Positions 32,205 through 40,533 of a stretch of 64,000 nucleotides of DNA are shown here, piece after piece (positions within the stretch are counted from its first letter, which is position 1; each line of letters begins with the position of its first letter). Position numbers and translations under genes: made by a program. The notes under the pieces are model-generated. The model saw nothing but the letters and a program-made list of their open reading frames with translations. It was not told where the DNA came from and made no database searches. This DNA is from Dehalococcoidia bacterium (GTDB taxonomy: Bacteria > Chloroflexota > Dehalococcoidia > Bin125): positions 186,001 to 250,000 of the forward strand of contig JAJDTU010000013.1 in the NCBI GenBank assembly GCA_022826965.1, read 5' to 3'.

Positions 32205-33491
32205 ATGAGCCCGAGTGCATCCTCCACCCGTTCCTCGAGCCCACCCGTCGTCGCGACCCTGACGCTCGGCTGCAAGCTGAACCAGGCCGAGACTCAGCAG
32301 GCCGCCCGCGAGCTGCAACGGCACGGCTGCGTCACCATCGACCGACCGTCCCGCGCCGACGCCTTCCTGATCAACACCTGCACCATCACCCACGTAGCCG
32401 ATCGCAAGGCCCGACGCCTGGTTCGGCTCGCGCACAAGCTCTCGCCCCGGGCGCCCGTCGTCGTCACCGGTTGCTACGCCGAACGAGACGCCGCCGCGTT
32501 GGCGAAGCTCGGCAACATCGAGGTGCTGCCAAACAGCCGCAAGCAGGACGCCGCCTCGACACTCCTCTCCGCCCTCGACGGAGCGGAGCCGGCCTCGGGG
32601 AACTTCACCACGTCCGTCGATCGAACCCGCGCGTTCATCAAGATCCAGGAAGGCTGCGACGATGTCTGCGCCTTCTGCATCGTCCCCTATGTCCGCGGCC
32701 GCGAGCGCGCCGTCCCCATCGACGAGATCGTCCGCCTGGCGCACGAGCGCGTCGCAGAGGGCGTCCAGGAGATCGTCCTGACCGGCACCCAGCCCGGCGC
32801 CTACGGCCGCGACCGCTCCGACGGAACCACGGCTGGCGCACTGATAGAAGCACTGCTGTCCGATACCGATGCTCCCCGGATCCGCTATTCCTCAATCCAG
32901 CCGCAGGACATCACACCGCAACTCCTCGCCTGCTGGGACGACGCGCGGATGTGCCGCCACTTCCACCTGGCACTGCAGAGCGGATCGGACGCGGTGCTCG
33001 CCCGCATGCGGCGTCGATATTCGGCCGAACAGTTCCAGGATGCCGTCCGCAGAATCCGCGCGGCCGTGCCCGGCGCATCGATCACAACCGACATCATCGC
33101 CGGATTCCCCGGCGAGACCGAGGCCGATCATCAGGGGACCCTGTCGATGATGCGCGAACTGCGATTCACCGATGTGCACGTGTTTCCCTACTCGCAACGA
33201 CCCAATACCTCGGCGTCGCTCCTGGACGATGACGTCCCGCCCGACATCAAGCGTTCGCGAGCCGCCGCGTTGCGCGATCTCGGCGAGCGTCATCGCCGGG
33301 ACGCGTTGCAAGAGCGAGTCGGCGCCATCGAATCCGTCCTGTTTGAGGACGCACAAGCGGGCCTGACCGACAGCTATCTGCCGGTCCGCGTCCAATCCAG
33401 CGAAGACCTGACCAATCAGCTACGCAGCGTGCGAATCATGTCTGTCCAGGAACCCCAGGAAGCGACCCTGGTCGGCGAGTTGCTCGGATGA
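32205..33491 (+). CDS. mtaB: tRNA t6A37 methylthiotransferase MtaB-like
   Basis: 428 residues from the ATG at 32205 (a TTG two codons earlier is less likely). The N-terminal UPF0004 domain begins VATLTLGCKLNQAETQ with cluster Cys also in NTCTITH and VTGCYAE. The radical-SAM motif is IQEGCDDVCAFCIVPYVRGR, and a TRAM-like C-terminus follows. LGCKLNQAE and the CxxxCxxC spacing point to the MtaB branch, which adds methylthio to t6A at position 37 of ANN-decoding tRNAs, rather than MiaB. Its stop overlaps the scpB start (ATGA). Confidence 0.88.
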   Translation: MSPSASSTRSSSPPVVATLTLGCKLNQAETQQAARELQRHGCVTIDRPSRADAFLINTCTITHVADRKARRLVRLAHKLSPRAPVVVTGCYAERDAAALAKLGNIEVLPNSRKQDAASTLLSALDGAEPASGNFTTSVDRTRAFIKIQEGCDDVCAFCIVPYVRGRERAVPIDEIVRLAHERVAEGVQEIVLTGTQPGAYGRDRSDGTTAGALIEALLSDTDAPRIRYSSIQPQDITPQLLACWDDARMCRHFHLALQSGSDAVLARMRRRYSAEQFQDAVRRIRAAVPGASITTDIIAGFPGETEADHQGTLSMMRELRFTDVHVFPYSQRPNTSASLLDDDVPPDIKRSRAAALRDLGERHRRDALQERVGAIESVLFEDAQAGLTDSYLPVRVQSSEDLTNQLRSVRIMSVQEPQEATLVGELLG

Positions 33492-34069
33492 CGACGGATC
33501 CAACCGAGCCGCTGCCGCCGCCCGAGAATCTCCACCAGACGATCGAAGCGCTGCTACTCGTGGCCGAAACCCCGCCCAGCCCGCGCACCCTCGCCCGCGT
33601 GACCAGCGTGACCGAGGCGCAGGTCGAAGCCGTGCTCGATGAGATCGAGTCGGACCCCGATCGCGGCATCCGCCTGCGCAGGCACGAAACCGGTATCGCC
33701 CTGGTCTCCGCGCCCGAGGCGGCGCCCTACGTCGAGCGCCTGCTCGGATTGGACACGCCCGCCCGACTCTCGAAAGCGGCCCTCGAGACCCTCGCAGTGA
33801 TCGCCTACCACCAGCCCGTCACCCGTGACCAGATCGAGCGCGTCCGCGGCGTCGGAGCCTCCAGCGTGATTCGCTCACTGCGCGCCCGCGACCTGATCGC
33901 GCCCAGCGGCCGGCTCGATACGGTCGGCCAGCCCCTGTTGTGGAGCGTGACCCCCCGCTTTCTCGATCACTTCGGTCTCTCCGCGCTGGACCAGCTTCCA
34001 CCGCTCGACGAGCTCGAACCGCCGGCCCAGCAGTCGATACTGCCGCTCGAGTCGGACGAACACGAATGA
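33488..34069 (+). CDS. scpB: Segregation and condensation protein B
   Basis: 193 residues with the two winged-helix ScpB layout: IEALLLVAETPPSPRTLARV, then LSKAALETLAVIAYHQPVTR and RGVGASSVIRSLRARDLI. ScpB partners kleisin ScpA and Smc in the condensin complex that compacts and segregates the chromosome. scpA is not beside it. It sits between mtaB and DUF503 with ATGA overlaps on both sides, an operon-like arrangement. Confidence 0.93.
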   Translation: MTTDPTEPLPPPENLHQTIEALLLVAETPPSPRTLARVTSVTEAQVEAVLDEIESDPDRGIRLRRHETGIALVSAPEAAPYVERLLGLDTPARLSKAALETLAVIAYHQPVTRDQIERVRGVGASSVIRSLRARDLIAPSGRLDTVGQPLLWSVTPRFLDHFGLSALDQLPPLDELEPPAQQSILPLESDEHE

Positions 34070-34359
34070 CCTTCGTCACGGTCCTCACCGTGGAACTGCT
34101 GATCTTCGAATCCGCCTCGCTCAAGGACAAGCGAGCGGTGGTTCGGCAGGTCATTCAGCGCACGCGCAACAGGTTCCCCGTGGCCGCCTCCGAGGTCGAC
34201 AGCCAGAACGATCCCACCCGAGCCACGCTGGCCTTCGCCGCCATCGCCTCCGACTCGCAGATCTCCCACGCCACCACCCAGAAGGTGCTCGCCTTCATCG
34301 AGGATCTGCGATTGGATTGCCAGGTCGGCGAGGTCGGAACCGAGACGATCGCCCTCTAG
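34066..34359 (+). CDS. DUF503 family protein
   Basis: 97 residues from the ATG at 34066, overlapping the scpB stop. The sequence MTFVTVLTVELLIFESASLK followed by DKRAVVRQVIQRTRNRF and a C-terminal strand is the YlxP/DUF503 ferredoxin-like fold, often encoded near translation or ribosome-maturation genes. No firm function is known. Its TAG stop is embedded in a CTAG palindrome shared with the convergent rimO stop. Confidence 0.9.
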   Translation: MTFVTVLTVELLIFESASLKDKRAVVRQVIQRTRNRFPVAASEVDSQNDPTRATLAFAAIASDSQISHATTQKVLAFIEDLRLDCQVGEVGTETIAL

Positions 34360-35642
34360 TCGACCACCTCAGCCCAGAGGTCGTGCCCGAGCGATTCGGC
34401 AATCCGCACAGTCGGCATGTCCCCGGGATTGCCCTCGCCAAGCGCAAACACCAGACCGTCCACCTCCGCAGCCTCCCGATACGTCCGTCCGGCGATGATC
34501 GGCTCCCCGTCCTCGGTCGTTTGACCCGGCTCAGACTCGACCAGCATCGGCAGCGCTCGGCCGACCTGCCGTTCGTTCCTCGCCGCCGACACCTCCGCCA
34601 GCAGCGCCATCAGTTCTTCATGCCGGCGCTGCTTGGTCGCCTCGGGGATCTGGTCGTTCATGTCCGCAGCCGGCGTGTCGTTCTGCGGTGAGTAGATGAA
34701 CGCGCCGGCCCGATCGAAGGCCGCTTCCTCGGCGAAGCTCAGCAGTTCCCCGAACTCCCGCTCCGTCTCCCCCGGAAATCCGACGATGAACGTCGTGCGA
34801 ATCGCAATCTCCGGCATCGCCCCGCGCAGACGCTCGAGCGTCCCATGGACCATCGCCATGTTGTGCGGCCGCTTCATCCGCTTCAACACGCTCGGCGAAC
34901 CATGCTGCAAGGGAATGTCCAGGTAGTGGCAAACCTGTGGCGTCTGAGCCATCACCTCGATCAGAGCCGGCGTGATGAACCCCGGATAGGCGTACATCAA
35001 ACGCAGCCACTCCGCGCCCGACTCGGCGGCCAGACGCTCGAGCAAATGCGCCAACCCGTTCGCATCGCCCCACTCGGCCCCGTAGGCCGTGCTGTCCTGA
35101 GCCACCAGCACGATCTCCCGCGCGCCGCGCGCAACCAGTTCCCGAGCCTCCCGCACCAGCGCCTCAGGCTGCGCGCTGCGAAACTGGCGACCCTTGATTC
35201 CCGGGATGTTGCAGAACGTGCACGGTCGAGCGCAGCCGTCCGAGATCTTCAGGTACGCAGACGGGCCGACTCCCAGCGACGTTTCGGGAATGTCCCGTTC
35301 CGCCTCAACCTCGCCGGCGTGCTGGGCGATCTCCTGCCAGGCCTCGATCCCGAACGCGGCGTCGATCCCATCGATCTCGATTACCTGTTCCCGCTCGATC
35401 TGCGACCAGCAGCCAGTCACGATCACCTGCTGAGCGCCGGTCCGCTCCGCGCCCAGGATCTCCGCCGCCTGACGCGATTCCTCACGCGCGTCGTCAATGA
35501 ATCCGCAGGTGTTGAGGATGACCAGGTCCGCGCTCCGCCGATCTTCGACGGCGCGATGACCCGCCTGCTCAAGCGTCCGCGCGATCCGGTCCGAGTCCGT
35601 CGTGTTCTTCGGACAGCCAAGCGTCACAATCCGGTAGCGCAT
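34356..35642 (-). CDS. rimO: Ribosomal protein S12 methylthiotransferase RimO
   Basis: 428 residues. YRIVTLGCPKNTTDSD is the RimO-specific N-terminus, with cluster Cys also in LNTCGFIDDA and VTGCWSQ. The radical-SAM motif is KISDGCARPCTFCNIPGIKG, and a C-terminal TRAM domain ends near AESLGHDLWAEVVD. The enzyme adds methylthio to an Asp of ribosomal protein S12. It starts on the last base of the RodZ-like gene stop (TGATG) and ends interlocked with DUF503. Confidence 0.93.
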   Translation of the reverse strand: MRYRIVTLGCPKNTTDSDRIARTLEQAGHRAVEDRRSADLVILNTCGFIDDAREESRQAAEILGAERTGAQQVIVTGCWSQIEREQVIEIDGIDAAFGIEAWQEIAQHAGEVEAERDIPETSLGVGPSAYLKISDGCARPCTFCNIPGIKGRQFRSAQPEALVREARELVARGAREIVLVAQDSTAYGAEWGDANGLAHLLERLAAESGAEWLRLMYAYPGFITPALIEVMAQTPQVCHYLDIPLQHGSPSVLKRMKRPHNMAMVHGTLERLRGAMPEIAIRTTFIVGFPGETEREFGELLSFAEEAAFDRAGAFIYSPQNDTPAADMNDQIPEATKQRRHEELMALLAEVSAARNERQVGRALPMLVESEPGQTTEDGEPIIAGRTYREAAEVDGLVFALGEGNPGDMPTVRIAESLGHDLWAEVVD

Positions 35643-36400
35643 CAGTTGCTGCCGGCCGTGCCGTTGGGACGCGGTCCGAGGCTCACCACGAGCATGATCA
35701 CCGCATCCTCTGTCGGTTCCGCGCCCGGCGCCGGCGACTGCACCAGCACCGTGCCGACCGGAGAATCGTCGTAGATCGAAAGCACCGTAAACGGCGCGTT
35801 GAGCAGCTTCACGTAGTTGATCGCTTCACGCGAGCTGTAGACCCGCAGGTCGGGCAGCGGGTCGAAGTTCGCATTCGCCGGAGTGCCCGAACTCGCCGAT
35901 TCAACGGCCGTCGTCACATCGTCAATGCCCGGAACGTCCCGAGCCGGCTCCACCGGTTCAACCTCGTCGCGCAGGCTGACCACGGCGACAACCCCCGCGA
36001 TGATCACCAGGATCACCACCGCCGCCGCCAGCCACGGCCCCAGGCTGATCCGTGATGGCCTTAGCTCCTCTCGCGGACCGTGCGAGCGCTCCGCCGCCTG
36101 AAACGACTCGATCGTTTCGTCGCTCAGTTCCAGGCCTTCGCCGGGCGTGCTCGGCGCGAACGGGAACCGCTCCAGCAGCGGCCCGTCGTCAAGCCCCAGG
36201 TATTGCGCGTACGAACTCAGGAACCCGCGGGCGAACGGCGCCGCCGGCATCCGATCCCAGTCCTCTTCCTCCAGCGCCTCCAGGTAGTGCCTCGCGATGC
36301 GCGTCGCCTGGTGCGCCTGCGCAATCGAGCGGCCGCGCCGAATCCTCGTCTGGCGCAACTCCTCGCCGATCCCGGTGTAGCCGTAGTCGCCCCGCATCAT
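35642..36400 (-). CDS. RodZ-like HTH membrane protein with PASTA-type C-terminus
   Basis: 252 residues. The N-terminal cytoplasmic HTH (about 10-75: GEELRQTRIRRGRSIAQAHQ, FARGFLSSYAQYLGLD) matches the HTH_25/RodZ type. One membrane helix (about 122-145) precedes an outer region ending in a PASTA-like fold (about 185-245, NYVKLLNAPFTVLSIYDDSP, VGTVLVQSPAPGAEPT). RodZ proteins link MreB to the cell-wall machine; PASTA domains bind muropeptides. It lies between an alcohol dehydrogenase gene and rimO with almost no spacing. Confidence 0.82.
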   Translation of the reverse strand: MMRGDYGYTGIGEELRQTRIRRGRSIAQAHQATRIARHYLEALEEEDWDRMPAAPFARGFLSSYAQYLGLDDGPLLERFPFAPSTPGEGLELSDETIESFQAAERSHGPREELRPSRISLGPWLAAAVVILVIIAGVVAVVSLRDEVEPVEPARDVPGIDDVTTAVESASSGTPANANFDPLPDLRVYSSREAINYVKLLNAPFTVLSIYDDSPVGTVLVQSPAPGAEPTEDAVIMLVVSLGPRPNGTAGSN

Positions 36401-36402
36401 GG

Positions 36403-37437
36403 TCAGGCGTCCGGCAAAACCGCGGTCTTGAGCACAGCGGGATCGTCGCGCGACGTGTATGCCTGATCAGCCGAGGACAACGCGAACCGGTGAGAGACAA
36501 TCCGATCGACCGCATCGAGCGTCGGCAGCAGCGCCGCCGTTCGCCGGAACTGGTCCGGCGTCGCGTTCTGCGTGCCGGTCAGTGAGACCTCGCGGTAGTG
36601 CAGGTCGTTAACATCGACGATCGCAGACGACTCCGGCGGAAAGCCCGCGAACAGGTTGACGCTGCTCTGCCGACCGGCCACCTGCAGCGCCGCCTCCGTC
36701 AGTCCGTTCAGTCCGACCGAGACGATCACGATGTCGCAGCCGTTGCCCTCGGTCGCTTCGTCCACCACCGCGCGCACCTCATCCACATCCCCGCCGCACA
36801 GATGCGTCGCCCCAATCTCGGCAGCGGCTTCACGCCGCACCGCGACCGGTTCCGCCACGACGATCTCGGCCGCGCCCAGCGCTCGGGCGAGCAGCACATG
36901 CAGCAGGCCCATTGGTCCCGCGCCCAGCACGGCGACGCTCACGCCCGCGCGAAAGCGGCACGACTCCAGCGAGTTCAGCACGCAGGCCGTCGGTTCCGTC
37001 AGCGCCGCCCGGCCCCAGTCCGCCCCCTCGGCCAGTTTGACCGCGTGACCCTGCGCGACCAGCGAGGCCGGCAGCAGCACCTGCTCGGCCAATCCACCGT
37101 TGGCGTCGTAGCCCAGCGTCTGTCGGGACGTGCAGCGGTTGCGCAGCCCACGGCGGCAAAATGCGCAGCCGCCGCAGGCAATGATTGGATAGACCGCCAC
37201 CCCGTCTCCGAGGCTGAGCTCACTCACCCCGGCTCCCAACGAGACGACCGTGCCCGCGAACTCGTGCCCGGGAACCACACCCGGCTTGGCGTACTTCTCG
37301 CCCCGGTAGACGCGCAGGTCCGAGGCGCAGACGCTGGCCGCGCCCACCTCGATCACGACCTCGCCCGGCCCGGGCTCCGGCGACGGAACATCCGCGACCC
37401 GTATGTCACCGGGTCGGTCGAAGATCAGAGCTCGCAT
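36403..37437 (-). CDS. Zinc-dependent medium-chain alcohol/polyol dehydrogenase
   Basis: 344 residues. The MDR GroES-like domain has the catalytic zinc Cys in SVCASDLRVY and His in GHEFAGTV, plus the structural zinc loop CGGCAFCRRGLRNRC with four Cys. The Rossmann motif is VAVLGAGPMGLLHV. Closest in look to sorbitol/threonine dehydrogenase-type enzymes that oxidise polyols or hydroxy amino acids with NAD+. It lies two bases upstream of the RodZ-like gene and 42 bases downstream of rpsT; the grouping has no obvious functional logic. Confidence 0.88.
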   Translation of the reverse strand: MRALIFDRPGDIRVADVPSPEPGPGEVVIEVGAASVCASDLRVYRGEKYAKPGVVPGHEFAGTVVSLGAGVSELSLGDGVAVYPIIACGGCAFCRRGLRNRCTSRQTLGYDANGGLAEQVLLPASLVAQGHAVKLAEGADWGRAALTEPTACVLNSLESCRFRAGVSVAVLGAGPMGLLHVLLARALGAAEIVVAEPVAVRREAAAEIGATHLCGGDVDEVRAVVDEATEGNGCDIVIVSVGLNGLTEAALQVAGRQSSVNLFAGFPPESSAIVDVNDLHYREVSLTGTQNATPDQFRRTAALLPTLDAVDRIVSHRFALSSADQAYTSRDDPAVLKTAVLPDA

Positions 37438-37479
37438 GTGGGGACCTGTTGCGAGATGTGCGGCCGGGAGCCGCTCGAA

Positions 37480-37812
37480 CTATGGCGTGCGCGCAGGCTC
37501 GGGAGGTCGGCTGCGAGGACGCCGCACCACGTCGGGGTTTCGCGATGTGTGGTACTGCCTCAGCAGCCGCGACTTGCGCCGCGCCGCCGTGTTGGCGTGA
37601 ATCACGCCGCGCTGAGCCGCCCGGTCGAGCGCGCTGACCGCCCGCTGGATCGCGCTGTCGGCGTCGGTCCATTCCTCGCTGTCGACGGCGTCGTCGATCG
37701 CGTCCAGTGCGTCGCGAACGCTGCTGCGCGCGAACGTCCGAACGGGCTTGTTGCGCATGCGCCGCTTCTGGCTCTGGCGCAGATACTTGATGGCGGCAGC
37801 CTTGTTGGCCAC
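37480..37812 (-). CDS. rpsT: 30S ribosomal protein S20
   Basis: 110 residues. MANKAAAIKYLRQSQKRRMR and ALDRAAQRGVIHANTAARRK are diagnostic S20 blocks; the protein binds 16S rRNA and helps assemble the small subunit. It is longer than usual (about 88) through a basic, Pro/Arg-rich C-terminal tail. It is divergent from murJ, 139 bases apart, which leaves room for both promoters. Confidence 0.93.
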   Translation of the reverse strand: MANKAAAIKYLRQSQKRRMRNKPVRTFARSSVRDALDAIDDAVDSEEWTDADSAIQRAVSALDRAAQRGVIHANTAARRKSRLLRQYHTSRNPDVVRRPRSRPPEPARTP

Positions 37813-37951
37813 GGAAACCCCTCTTTCTCGGTCCGATTCATCGTAACAGTCGATCCCGCACTGTCCACCGCGCCCGAACCGTCAACACATGCCCGCAGCT
37901 CTCCTCAATCCGCAGGGTGCATGATTCGCTGCAGTTTGCGACAGTGAACAC

Positions 37952-39583
37952 GTGAGTCTCAATGCTCCGAGCTCGTTAGGCGGACGCCTCTTCAGCAGCC
38001 GCAGCGGCATCATCGGCGCCGTGCTGCTGATCGGCCTCTCGTTCCTCGGCTCGCGCCTGCTCGGTGCGGCGCGAGCCGTGGTGATCGCCGACGAGTACGG
38101 CGCCACGGTCGAACTCGACGCCTTCTGGGTCGCCATGCGGCTGCCCGACCTCGTCTTCCAGTTACTCGCCGGCGCGACGCTCGCCTCCGCATTCATTCCC
38201 GTCTATGCCCGCGTCCTGCAGAATCGAGGCGAGCGGGAGGCCTGGCGCTTGGCCAGCATCGTCCTCAACTGGGTCCTGCTGGGCACCATCGCCCTGGCCG
38301 CGGCCGTGTTCTTCGCCGCCGACCTGATCGTGCCGGCGCTCGCCCCCGGTCTGGGCGAAGACTCGGGCATCCAGGACGCGATCATGGAGGACGCCGTCTT
38401 CCTCACTCGGGTGCTCCTGCTCTCGCCCATCCTCTTCGCGATCAGCGGCATGCTCACCGGCATGCTCCACGCCCGCCGCCATTTCCTCCTGCCCGCCATC
38501 TCCCCCCTGTTCTACAACCTGGCGATCATCCTCGCCGCCTTGCTGCTGCCCGAGGAACTCGGCGTCGAGGCGCTGGTGATCGGCGTGATCGCCGGTTCCG
38601 GTCTGCATCTGATCATCCAGTTACCGGCGCTCTCGGCGGCGTTGTCGTCGTCGCGAGCGGGTCTCGGACTGCACTTCAATCTTGGCGATGTCGAAGCGAG
38701 GGAGGTGCTGCGCCTGATGGCGCCTCGAACCTTGGGCCTCGCCGCCGCGCAGATCAACCTGATCGTGCTGACCTTCTTCGGCTCGCTGGTCGGCGACACC
38801 TCGATCTCGGCGCTCAACTTTGCCTGGCTCCTGCTGATGTTCCCGGTCGGCGTCTTCGGGATGTCGCTGGCAACCGCGATCTTCCCCAGCCTGGCCGAGG
38901 AGGCGGCCCGCGGCGGACCGCGCGCCGTCCAGGCGATGGTCTCTCGGACGCTCCGCTTCACCCTCTTCCTCGCCATCCCCGCCTCGGTCGGGATGTTGTT
39001 GTTACGTGAATCGATCGTCACGACGCTGCTCGAACACGGTGCCTTCGACGCCGCCGCGACCCAGCTTGTCAGCGACGCCCTGCTCTTCTATTCGATCGGT
39101 TTGTTCGCCCACGCCGCGATCGAAATCGTCTCTCGCGGCTTCTACGTGCTCGGCGACACGCGGACCCCCGTTGCGCTCGCCATCGCCTCGATGCTGCTCA
39201 ACATCATCCTCTCGGCCCTGCTCGTCGGACCCTGGGAACTGAAGGGACTGGCCCTCGCCCTCTCGATCTCGGCGATCGCTGAATTCGCGCTCCTCCTGCT
39301 GCTGCTGAACCGCGCGATGGCTGGCCGGTTGATCTCTCGCCCGTTGGTGCTGTCGACCCTCAAGACGATCGTCGCTACGGCGATCATGGGCCAACTCGTC
39401 TGGCTCCTGATCGAAATCCTCGTCGGGCTGGACTTCGAGCGGGATTCCTGGCTCAGCCTGCTGCTCGGCGTGTCCGGCGGCGCTGCCGTCTACTTTGCGC
39501 TCAGTCTGATCATGCGGCAGGACGAAGCCGAGCTGCTGATTCTTCGCCTGCAGACTGTCGCCGCGCGTGCACTCCGCCGATGA
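37952..39583 (+). CDS. murJ: Lipid II flippase MurJ
   Basis: 543 residues, multi-pass. The first helices (IIGAVLLIGLSFLGSRLLGA, ARAVVIADEYGATVELDAFW, RLPDLVFQLLAGATLASAFI) are the MviN/MurJ signature, and fourteen or so membrane segments follow. It flips lipid II across the membrane for peptidoglycan synthesis, fitting the penicillin-binding protein and RodZ-like genes in this window. The start is a GTG at 37952. Confidence 0.92.
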   Translation: MSLNAPSSLGGRLFSSRSGIIGAVLLIGLSFLGSRLLGAARAVVIADEYGATVELDAFWVAMRLPDLVFQLLAGATLASAFIPVYARVLQNRGEREAWRLASIVLNWVLLGTIALAAAVFFAADLIVPALAPGLGEDSGIQDAIMEDAVFLTRVLLLSPILFAISGMLTGMLHARRHFLLPAISPLFYNLAIILAALLLPEELGVEALVIGVIAGSGLHLIIQLPALSAALSSSRAGLGLHFNLGDVEAREVLRLMAPRTLGLAAAQINLIVLTFFGSLVGDTSISALNFAWLLLMFPVGVFGMSLATAIFPSLAEEAARGGPRAVQAMVSRTLRFTLFLAIPASVGMLLLRESIVTTLLEHGAFDAAATQLVSDALLFYSIGLFAHAAIEIVSRGFYVLGDTRTPVALAIASMLLNIILSALLVGPWELKGLALALSISAIAEFALLLLLLNRAMAGRLISRPLVLSTLKTIVATAIMGQLVWLLIEILVGLDFERDSWLSLLLGVSGGAAVYFALSLIMRQDEAELLILRLQTVAARALRR

Positions 39584-39689
39584 CCACACCGGAACGCTCC
39601 ACGGGCTCTGATAGAGTTGAGCATATTCCGCCGCTGATCGGCCTCTCGAACGTCCGCCCAGCTACAACTCAACGACACAGCGAGTAACC

Positions 39690-40163
39690 ATGGCCCTGCA
39701 AGATCGTATAATCCTTTGCCGCGACTGCGGAAAGGACTTCGTCTTCACCTCCGGCGAGCAGGAGTTCTACCAGTCCAAGGGACTGCAGAACGATCCGGTG
39801 CGCTGCCCGGAGTGCCGTGCCGTACGCAAGTCGATCCGCACCTCGCCCGAGGCCGAGTCCGGCTACGTGCGCTACGGCGGCGCAGCCTCCTTCGGCGGCC
39901 GCACCCCGCGCCAGATGCACCCGGCGGCCTGCGCCATGTGCGGCGACATGATCGAGGTCCCCTTCCTGCCCCGCGGCGATCGGCCGGTCTTCTGCACCAC
40001 CGTCAAGCGGATCATGACGCTCGGCTACCAGATGGACGAGATACAACAGCGCTGGGGGATTCACCCGTGCCAGGTCGAGGGCATCAACCAGGACCTGCGC
40101 CGCGGCTTGATCCCGCCCAAGCCCGGGGTCGATATCCCCGACTTCGAACGCACTCGCTCGTAA
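39690..40163 (+). CDS. Zinc-ribbon protein with zf_Tbcl-type N-terminus and partial second ribbon
   Basis: 157 residues. The N-terminal ribbon is intact (ILCRDCGKDFVF, then RCPECRAVRKS). A second site in the centre begins CAMCGDMIEVPFLP but the expected closing C-x-x-C reads FCTTVKR, so the fourth Cys is missing. Such small proteins are common next to translation or cell-division genes in Chloroflexota and Actinobacteria; function unknown. A 106-base gap before it, after murJ, likely holds its promoter. Confidence 0.78.
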   Translation: MALQDRIILCRDCGKDFVFTSGEQEFYQSKGLQNDPVRCPECRAVRKSIRTSPEAESGYVRYGGAASFGGRTPRQMHPAACAMCGDMIEVPFLPRGDRPVFCTTVKRIMTLGYQMDEIQQRWGIHPCQVEGINQDLRRGLIPPKPGVDIPDFERTRS

Positions 40164-40212
40164 ACATCGACCGCCCGCGCCCGGGTGGATGTACAGGGAT
40201 GACGGCAGCACG

Positions 40213-40533
40213 ATGGTCGAATCGACGGCGCAGCGCTGGATGCGCCTGATGGGCGGTCAGGGTCGGCCCACCGCTCGGCCGCCGAGCGATGCCGACGTCG
40301 CCGACAACGTCTCCCGCTATCCCGAACGCGCCGCTCAGGCGCTGGTCGACCAGTCTCGCCGCCAGGGCCAGGCCGCCTCCGCCCGACAGGCCCGTGGCTG
40401 GATTAGCGAGCAGCTCGATGAAGCTGCCGAACTGCTCGACCAACCAACCCGCGAGCGCATCGCCGCACTGGCCGAGGCGCAGATCGCGAAACGATTCCCC
40501 GAGGATTCATCACACGATGGCCCAGACAGCTAA
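40213..40533 (+). CDS. Small hypothetical protein upstream of ileS
   Basis: 106 residues from the ATG at 40213; an ATG at 40189 in frame adds eight. It is Ala/Gln/Arg-rich and mostly helical (RYPERAAQALVDQSRRQGQA, QLDEAAELLDQPTRERIAAL), with no membrane segment or Cys. It overlaps the ileS start by 17 bases in another frame, so translation may be coupled. No family recognised. Confidence 0.6.
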   Translation: MVESTAQRWMRLMGGQGRPTARPPSDADVADNVSRYPERAAQALVDQSRRQGQAASARQARGWISEQLDEAAELLDQPTRERIAALAEAQIAKRFPEDSSHDGPDS

